Shown: positions 49,301 through 58,300 of the stretch, in pieces | How the letters are laid out: the number at the start of each line of letters is the position of its first letter | Numbering within the stretch: the stretch's first letter is position 1 | NCBI GenBank assembly: GCA_024195265.1 | Contig: JAJLRJ010000004.1 | Span: 43,008,021 to 43,072,020 of the forward strand | Direction: 5' to 3' | Origin: Dendrophyllia cribrosa | Lineage: Eukaryota > Cnidaria > Anthozoa > Scleractinia > Dendrophylliidae | Length of the DNA: 64,000 nt | Made by a program: the position numbers and the translations under genes | Notes under the pieces: model-generated | Database searches by the model: none | What the model was told of the DNA's origin: nothing | What the model saw: the letters and a program-made list of their open reading frames with translations, nothing else

Positions 49301-52300
49301 TTATTGATAATGAAACATATAATAATAAAAAGAATCGAAAAGAATCACTCACGTACGGCAACAGGTGATCTTCATTGTGGATCAACAAAAGTGAAGAATA
49401 ACATCGAAAATTGTCGAAAGTTTTCGGACTCCCGTACGAATAGCAAATCGAAGTTGGCCGTACGGGAGTATTCTTTGACGCGAAAAATTTCTTAAGTGTC
49501 ACGAAATGAGTCGCTCGCTCGCAAATTAGTCTGAGCCAAATCAACATCGCTTACCAGAAGCGCTTCGTAAAACTAAACGAGCATTTAATATTGTTGATCA
49601 ACAAAAGTGAAGAATAACATCGAAAATTGACGAAAGTTTTGGACTCCCGTACGAATCGTCCTCAAGAACATCGAAGTCAAAACAGTCGTAAGAATCGTAC
49701 GGCAGGTCAAGTTTATTGGACGTGTTCAAATCGTACAAGAGCATATACTGCCCGTCGTTGATTATTTTCTTGACACGGCTTATGAGAAGCATTTCCCTAA
49801 CCTCATTTAGCGAGCACATTTCGGAAAAGAGCCGCCTCTACCGAGCTGCATATTTGACAAACGTTGCGGTTCTGTAGCTGGTTTGCTTAAATATTTGTAA
49901 CTTCGCGCCAAGACCGCGTTCTCTGCCCAGTCTTTTCTCGGTTTCGACGTCGCCGTTGCCGTTCCGGTTCCCGGTGCTTAAAGTCCCTAATGTATCTAGA
50001 CGCGAACAATCTGTATGGTTGGGCGATGAGTCAATATTTACCAACCGGTGGTTTCAAATGGATGACTAAAAACCAGATTGATAAGATAGACTTAGCCAAG
50101 TATAAAGAAGATAGCAATAAAGGTTTAATACTAGAAGTCGACCTGGAATATCCTGAAGAACTACACAACCTCCATAATGACTACCCGCTAGGACCGGAAA
50201 AGGTTAAAGTAACTGAAAATATGTTGTCTGGGTATTGTAAAAACATCGCGAAGAAATATAAAATATCGACTGGTTTAGTTCATAAATTGATACCAACATT
50301 AAGCAACAAAGAAAAATACGTGCTCCATTATAGGAACCTCCAAATATACACTGATCTTGGTTTGAAAATAACTAAAGTCCATCGAGTACTAGAGTTCAAT
50401 CAGTCCGCATGGTTGAAGCAATATATTGATTTCAACACTCAGAAAAGAACTAATGCAAAAAATGCTTTTGAAAAAGATTTTTTTAAATTAATGAACAATT
50501 CAGTCTTCGGAAAAACAATGGAAAATATCAGAAAACGAGTAGATGTTAGATTAGTGACTGATGAAAAGAAACTATTAAAAATGGCTGCTAAACCAACATA
50601 TGTCAGCAGTAAGATATTCAATGAAAATCTAGTAGCTGTGCATAAGATTAAAGAAATACTAACCCTAAACAGGCCGGCATATATTGGTATGTGTATCTTA
50701 GATCTAAGCAAGACATTAATGTATGATTTTCATTACAACTACATTAAAAAGAAGTACTGAGACAAAGCTAAGCTGCTATTTACCGATACTGATAGTCTTA
50801 CATATGAAATCGAAGCTGAAGATGTCTACATGGATTTCTGGAATGATAAAAAAAGATTCGATAACAGTTATTATCCACAAGATTCTCAATATTTTGATAA
50901 GACCAATAAGAAAGTGATTGGTAAGTTCAAAGATGAAGCTGCAGGTATTCCTATTACTGAATTCGTTGGATTAAGATCAAAAATGTATAGTTATATGAAA
51001 GACAACCAAAAAGGAGGTAAGACCGCTAAGGGAATCAAAAAGAATGTAATAAAGAAAGATCTCAAACATGAAAATTATAAACAAACACTATTTGAAAATA
51101 AACAGATGTATCATAAGATGAAAACTATAAGAAGTCAAAACCATAAACTTAATAGTTATGAGATTAACAAGGTATCACTCTCTTGTTTTGATGATAAAAG
51201 ATATTTATTAGAAGATGGAATTAATAGTTATGCATACGGACATTATAAAACAAAATAAATCACTCTTTTATCAAATATTGGTATCCATTAGATTGGAGAA
51301 GATATATTGTTATTTGTTATAAGGATCCTTTTTATGACGACTATAAAATTGAAAAAATATTTCCACGTCATAAACTTTTCTGAGAATCAAAAGACTTCCT
51401 GTTTTTCCGAGAATTGTGTCACGCAAAGGATTCTATTATGTGGAATCACGCAATGGAATAAACGCACCATTTGTTTTTATTAACATATAGTTTCATTTGA
51501 TTTTACCATTTAATTTCGTCATTTAATATTTCCATTTTATTTTTTGCCATTATATGGTAAGTAGTATAGAGTTGGCTTGGTATCAGATCAGTTTTGCAAA
51601 ACTGATCTGGTACCGCCAACTCTTATACTACTCAAATGGTAAGCGCCCTCAGATTCTAGAAACAATTAAATTACCTGAGACCTCTCTAATGTGTTGTCTT
51701 GACGACGTGTGTAAACTGCAACATTATGGGAAGGGTGGTCGGGTGCAAAAACAAACCTGCAAGGAATCAAGACTCTTCGTGACGAAACTGGGTGATGGGG
51801 ATAAAGTCAGAAAATTTATGTAAACAAATTCCATTGAAAACCTGAATGGTTTTGAAATTGGCCTCACTTTGAAAAAGAGGCTGAAGGCAAATCGGAATTC
51901 AATCGTCCAAATGGGTTTAGCAACAGGGATTGGTTCGCGCCAAATTGGGTGTGGCCAAAAATGAATAAAGGTAGAGGCGCGGTGACATAGTGTAGAGCGT
52001 TGGTTAGATCTATAGGTCGGTAGTTCGAGGCCTGGTCTCGGCCGCCATGTTGTTTCCTTAGACAAGAAACTTTACTCCACGTTGTCTCTTTCCATCCATG
52101 TGTATAAATGAGTACCAGCGACAAAATGCTGGGAGTAACCTTGCCATGGACAAGTATCCCATCCAGGGAGAGTAGCAATAATCCTAGTTGCTTTATGCTA
52201 CAGAAACCGGGTTAAGCTCCGGCCGAGTGGGAACCCTGTGGCTCGTGCGACTTTACCTTTACCAAAAAAGAACAAACATGCTTTTTTATTATTTTTTTAT

Positions 52301-55300
52301 AAGGTTTCTTTTTCATTTCCTTTTGTTTATCAAAGGAAGCCCAACTATTCAAGAACGTGAGTAACCTCTAAGAGATTTTGAGTCGTTAATTACTACCTTA
52401 TGGACACATTTACCTTCTGTCTTTATCCATGCTAACACCATTAGGATGAACTCCTCCAATCGCTTCGATGCCTTTGATTCCATCAAAGAAAACAATGTTT
52501 CCATGCAGCCAGTAATGAAGAAGAAATCTCTCCATCATAATCAGTAAGTAGTTGTCAAAATGGCCAAAATGGTCGTTAGTGACATAAAAGCTATCAGGAC
52601 CTGCGAGAGAAAACAAATAAGACAAATTTTACTACCATGGCAGTTAAAGGAAACCTTCATAGGAAAGCTCAAATGACCAGCCAATTCTGAACTAACATCA
52701 GTTGTAAACTGACGAAGCTCTCGATTCTCAGTCATACAAGTTTCGTTTATAATGCAGAGATATTCAGTGCGACAAGGCTATGCAGACAAGCACAAAACGT
52801 CTCTTCCATTCTTTCCCTTGGGCGAGTTCGTCAGGCAGACCGTCCATTCGTTGTGCGCATCCGTCTGTATGATTATCTAACTGATCGTACGATCTGTCAG
52901 TCGAACAGCGAATCTGTTATTACATCACCGATCGCGACATGTCTTTGCTGTGGTGCTATTCTCTCTGGATGGAGTTTCATTGACATTACATTTTACCGTG
53001 GAGGCGTCGTAGCCTCTGATAAGTCTCCTTTGTGGGAATGTCGCTATCCGCTCGGCTCGCTCCGCATGCCAATTTCTTTTACGTACACCCACACCCATTA
53101 TAGTCTTTTATTTGTAAAATCACACAACGCTTTTGTAATAGAGCTTTTCATAAGAAGACCCAAGGATAAAATTTAGAAACCTTTTTAATAATTTTCCTAT
53201 TCCCCACACACACACCGGAGCCAAATGGTCAACTGGTCAAGTAGTCACGTGGTTCGCGCCGGTCGAACTTTAGTGCTCATCTCAGCCATCGTGTATACTT
53301 TAAAATCTATTTGATCTTACTTCCCATTAATAATAAAAATAGTAAAAATCAAAGGCTTCTGCGAGCCAACCTGTGAATACGCGGAAATCAGTGCTAACGG
53401 TAACGCAATATTGCGGGGTTTGTTTGGAAATTAAAGTGCCTATGAAATGAATTTTTTTTCTTCGTTTTTCATTAGTTTATTATGTCCAAAGAACGAAAAC
53501 AATAATCATTTCCCGAGGAAAAGAAAGAAAATCGGTTTTTTAGCCCCTCGAAGATGCGTCACTTTGGTTGAAAAGTGGCTCCAATTTTTGGGAGAGCCTT
53601 GGGGCGAGTGGGCGTGCGTGATGACGTAAATTACGTAAATAGTATGACACATTGGTTTGTTTACGCTGTAATTCCCTTGGAATCCTTTAGCGTGATGGTC
53701 ATTTTGCCAACGTTTTTGGCTGTACAAATGTCAGACAGCGCCTAATTTGTTTCTTTACAGTCCTCTGAAGGTGAAGAGGATCAGTTTCGGATCACTCTTG
53801 ATCAACTGAAATGATCGTGTCCACTGTAGTTTTGCCGTAGCGAGACGAACCGACTGTGCCGCTTGAGCGAAGGAAGTGAACATGAAGAGGACGGACTTTG
53901 ATCATTTAGATTATTGAACGTGAACGCCAGTTGAGTTGTAAGCTTATTGAACGCAGAGGCGTTTTTGTTATTTCTTTTTAGTGGCTCGTTGACTAGCGTT
54001 TATCGAACGCGAACGATATATTTGTAGTACAAACAATCATGATATTAGCGCATTAGCGACACGGCCGGTCTTCTCTGAAGTTCATTGATCGCGCGTGGAG
54101 GTTATGAACTTATTTTATCGGCTTGGCAATTCGCTCGTCTACTTAAAGTTCGTTTTTCAATGCGAAGGATATGTCTTGGCGGCTTGCTAGTTGAAAGTTT
54201 CTAAATTATACTGATATGTTATGCATATCCGAGGTGGTGTTTTTCAGGCGGCTTGCTGAATTGAATGTGAATGGTGTAGTTTTAGCGGCAAGGTGCCTTG
54301 ATAGCGTATTTTTTATTTATTTATTCAAAATGTTTGAACTCAAGTATATACGTAATAATTATGCTTCTTAGTTCAGTGTCTTGCCAGCGATTGATCGTTT
54401 CTGGAAATTTTAACCGTTCAAAGTATCGTGTTTACATTTTTGTCTGATTTATATTTTATTGTATAAAAATTGATCTGATCAAACACGCAATGATTCAGCG
54501 ATGTATTTTGTTTCGAATAGCATTTGTACGTGTAGATTTTTGATAGATGTTCCGTAGAATAGACGCCTTCCAGTGAACACTTGCGTCGCTGCACTTTGAA
54601 TTTTATAATTCGGAATACCGTATAAACATTTATATTACTCGCCAGTCAGTGCCGATCGAGTCAGTATATTTTTGTAGGCCTCACTGACTTCGACGGCTCT
54701 CCAGTCGAGCCGAGGCTTGAAGGAACTTCCAAACAGGATATGGATTGGAAAAATTATGCTTGATTAAACGGCCTCACCGGCCGGAATGTTATTTTCTTTT
54801 GCAAAATAATATTAATCTTAACAATAAGCGCTTTCATTGAAAACAACATCGCTTGACGTACCCTTTCCGATGTCGACGAACAAATTTCGTGTATTTCGCC
54901 GGCCTATTTTCCTCTGGAGCAAAATAAAGCTTTGTTACACCCTCTGTTATCGAAGAATTCTAATATCTCGTATGTTTGAGGCCGCTCGCCACATAATATT
55001 GGTCCACCTCTAGCGACGTCTCTTGTCAGCTCTCTTGTTCTCTATATTCCCGCAGCAGTTTGTACAACTATTTACGTCACAGTGTAATATGACACTGGTT
55101 TTGGCCGCGCACAAATTGGAGCCACTTTTTAGCGCCAACAACCTAACTTTGAGACCATAAAAAAAGCATTTCGCATCGTCCCTAACACTTTAAACCTTTT
55201 ATTCCAAGGTCTAAAAAGGTGAAACTTTCGATACATCAAAAAATAAATTTCATTTCATAGGCACTTTAAGTGTAACGACTTTTGACGAACGCAAAAAAAA

Positions 55301-58300
55301 AAAACAGTGATTTTCAGTTCAAAAAAAAAAAAGGAAAAAAATCCGTCCTGGGCGAGAATCGAACTCACGATCTTCGGCTTCCTCCGGCTCTATTGTTCCC
55401 TCATAGGATTTGGCTAATTACCAAGACCAAATTTTGTTATTTCAACGCGGATATGCGGAAAAAGTTTACATCTGAGGGCCCGATTATATGAGCAGGGCTA
55501 GTCCGGTGAGCCGAGATGGCCCATTTTGCCGAGATGACTTTCAGTCCGGCATTACATGAAGCGAGCCAGCCCGGGCGACAACTAAATTTAGCATCAACGG
55601 TTTTGGCTGAAAGTTGTTGTTTTGAAAATGGCGCAAAGCGTAGAATGTTTCAATTAAGGATTTTTTCTGCATTTTAGCTCATTTATTTCGTGCTTACACA
55701 CTCTTGTGTACCTCTTTATCATGTAAAGAGAAAAAGGGCCATTTACAGACAAGCAGGTTCGCTAAGAGGCAAATTTTTGTGCTGTCATGGTTAGCCGGGC
55801 TGGCCCGGTAAACGTGATTAATTACATGGAAATTGTTCAGCTCGGTTAGCCGGGATCCCATCGCGATACCGGGATCCCAGCTAACCGGGCTGGCCCGGTT
55901 GTCATATAATCGCAAAGTTGATTTTTGTTGCGTTCAACAGGCGTGTCGAGATCTCGGAAAACCGGGCCAGCCCGGCTCATATAATCGGGCTCTGAGTGAT
56001 GGATCGAATGAGCGAGTGAGTGAATTAGCCACCGTTACCGATAACCCGTTCATTACGCTTGCACGTATTCACGGGTTAAAAACTTTATGGAATACAAAAA
56101 GGTATCTCATTTTAACTCGTGAATACGCGAAGCGTTGAACGAGTTATAACAGTGAGACAAAATGTTACTCAATAGATGGTTTTCACTCACGTGACCTTCA
56201 GTCCTGTGGGACTCAAATGACAAAGGCCATGGCGGCCATGTTGATGCACATAACAAAAGAAGCTCATTAAAATTCTTTTGTAGGTGTGCACAACATGGCC
56301 GCCGTGACGTAACGTGAAAACCACTTTTTGAGCGGTCGATCGGTTGTAAACATTGAGCCCGCGAAATGTAATGGTCACCGGCCTTACCCATGGGGATGAC
56401 GTTGGAGGGAGACGAGGGTGGGGAGTTTCGTATTCATAAGTTGGCTTATAGGAGCCTTTGATAGTTATCGAAAACAATTATTTTCGTCTGTTGAGACCCA
56501 AAGCACTACTGTTCCGTACAATCCTGAAAGGTGAATTATTAACTGTCCTTACCAACTGCATACAAATTATTCGGACTCCAGATCAAATCGTCCACCACAG
56601 AACGGCGATGATTCAGTGAATGCGTTTGCCTCTCGAAGTCGAATATTTCAATGGCTTGAGCATCTGGCCGGTGATTCACCACAAACAGGGAAACCACACC
56701 CGAGGATGGGTCCCGATATACGCTGATCCCGTGCGGGTTAAATCCCGTACGATTGAAGTTCTTTAGTGTTAGTTCAACTGGATCCCGATCAGGTTTGTTG
56801 AAGTCAAATGTTAACAATTTGCCTTCTCGTTTGTCCATTTCCGGGTCGTATGAGAGTGCCAATTTGATGCGAATTCCCTGTTGGCAAACCAGTGAAAGAA
56901 AAAATATGCGTTGTTGCTTTGTAGATATTATAAATATTTACCATCATATTTGATTCTTATTTAAAGCATACTACATTTACGAATAACCATTAGAGCGATT
57001 CCTTTTTTCTTTGGAGAGGAAGGGGGGTGGGGGAGGGGGTTTGGGTTTGGGTTCGCTCTTTCGATTTTCCTTCTCAATTCCGTCGTTTAGTGGTTTTATT
57101 ACGATTTTGTTCTTCTTTCTTTCTGCTTGAAAAAGTTTTCAACTGAGCTTCGAGAAAAGTGGATTTTGCGAGGACAATTTCCTCAGTATTTTATTTTGTA
57201 AAGAACTCTGGAAATTTTTTTCTGATAGAGAAAGCATCTGACACCTCAGACTACATCGGGTACTTGTCAAAATATGACGTATTTCCTATGTTATCCATTT
57301 CCAGAAATGCAGGCAACTATTGTTTAACGAGTACTTCATATTTGACAGAGTTGTTTGCCGTTTTCATATTACTTCATGTGACAGAATTTCGTGTGTTTTG
57401 GTGAAGTTTTATAGGAGAGGACACTTTGTGATGCCAGTCATGGAGTAGCATGGCCCCCTCTGCCTGCATTTCTGGACATATCCCTTCTTGGTTAGAATAA
57501 GTAGCTCTCACTTTTCATCGATCCAATTGTGGAAACCCAAACCTTCGGAGAGCTGCTCTTTCACGCTGAGTAATAGTAAATGACACTGCATGGAACGTAA
57601 TTTGTCAGAAACTAAACTGAGTAGTCTGTTCACAGAATTTTCCTTTTGAGCCGAACGTGCGAGCGAAGCGAGCGCGTTCGCTTAAAGGCTGTTAAAGATC
57701 TATGAATTTTAAACGTGGCCTTACCGAAGACACGAAAACCAGTCCGTCAGGAAGAAGAGCGAGATCCTCAGAACCGGTCGCTGAAAAAACGGGAAGACGG
57801 CTATCAGCTACCTTGGGTACCAGAGGTTCTCTCGCGGCACTCTTTCGTGAGATGACAGGGACGGCCGAAGGCCGAGTGGCCGACCCACCGGCCCAAGGCC
57901 GGCAACGAGCGGCGAAAATATAAGATGAGAGCGCGAGAAAAGTCTCTGGCACCCAGGGTAACTATCGGCTAATGAAGCTATACAATTAATGTTATTTTCT
58001 AAAGAAACTGTAGTGCTGCGTCTGTGGGAGGAGTGAAACATGAAAATTTGGTTTCATCAACTTAAAATGGTCACCGTAAAAATATTTTAAAATGCTGACC
58101 TTCCTAGCGCTAGCCCTACGGAATCGCTCTGACGAAGGGCTAGCGCTCGAAACGTCAGCTTTTTTAATCTTTTACGGTGGCCGCTTTACGTTATCAACTC
58201 AGTTGAAAAAGCCAAATTCTGCCGAAAATTAAATACAATACCTATATAGTAGAGCGCTTTTCAATTGAGTGTCGAAAGTAATTTCGCGATTGCTTTGGTT

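Larger units (their letters stand above)
48288..49987. mobile_element. 1.7-kb TIR element inserted in the polymerase gene
   Basis: TIR GGGACTTTAAGCACCGGGAA... (about 38 bp, left 48288; inverse ending at 49987), flanked by TA at 48286-48287 and 49988-49989. Removing the insert and one TA keeps the polymerase frame. It is far GC-richer than the Polinton, so it came from the host. It contains a second large inverted repeat (about 48660-48975 against 49385-49660) built of 'cgtacgggagt' and 'ttcgatttgctattcgtacg' words. No transposase. TA target suggests a Tc1/mariner-related mechanism. Confidence 0.88.
45765..51258 (+). pseudogene. Protein-primed DNA polymerase B, stops plus TE insertion
   Basis: One original frame in order: N-terminal region with SDLEKLSKSQLIKLLLKQQ and PVPAPR repeats; HFCMYCLQCFSS zinc knuckle; ExoI YGDFEAI; an HNH/endonuclease VII-like CHICDKKY ... 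RVRDHCHITG module; ExoII FHNLRGYDSHFI; ExoIII YHDLYLKSDILLLADVF; then motif A YLDANNLYGW, motif B KLMNNSVFGKTMEN and motif C LFTDTDSL. Breaks: in-frame TAA at 46488-46490, TAA at 47352-47354, a 1,700-bp TIR insertion at 48288-49987 one codon before motif A, and TGA at 50758-50760 just before motif C. No frameshifts separate the parts. Replicates the element from a terminal protein primer in intact copies; dead here. Confidence 0.95.
31989..51632. mobile_element. Polinton/Maverick (adintovirus-like) element, 19.6 kb
   Basis: Boundaries are set by TIRs starting AGTAGTATAAG and ending with its inverse, and by the 6-bp target duplication CAAATG at 31983-31988 and 51633-51638, the length typical of Polintons. 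Core set present: integrase with chromodomain, protein-primed polymerase B, FtsK/A32-like packaging ATPase, adenain-like protease, major capsid protein and penton-like minor capsid. The element is markedly AT-richer than its surroundings. Genes run divergently: left arm mainly leftward, right arm rightward. Several genes carry single-base frameshifts or stops, so this copy is probably not autonomous, although close TIR similarity argues it is not ancient. Confidence 0.97.

Noticed and set aside
46488..50760. Stop-codon readthrough or a variant genetic code in the polymerase
   Set aside because: Stops are TAA, TAA and TGA at unrelated positions, and neighbouring genes use all three stops normally; mutation is simpler.
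57692..58041. Longer minus-strand ORF around PON exon 3
   Set aside because: Only 57725-57780 fits splice sites and PON homology; the rest is intron or repeat.
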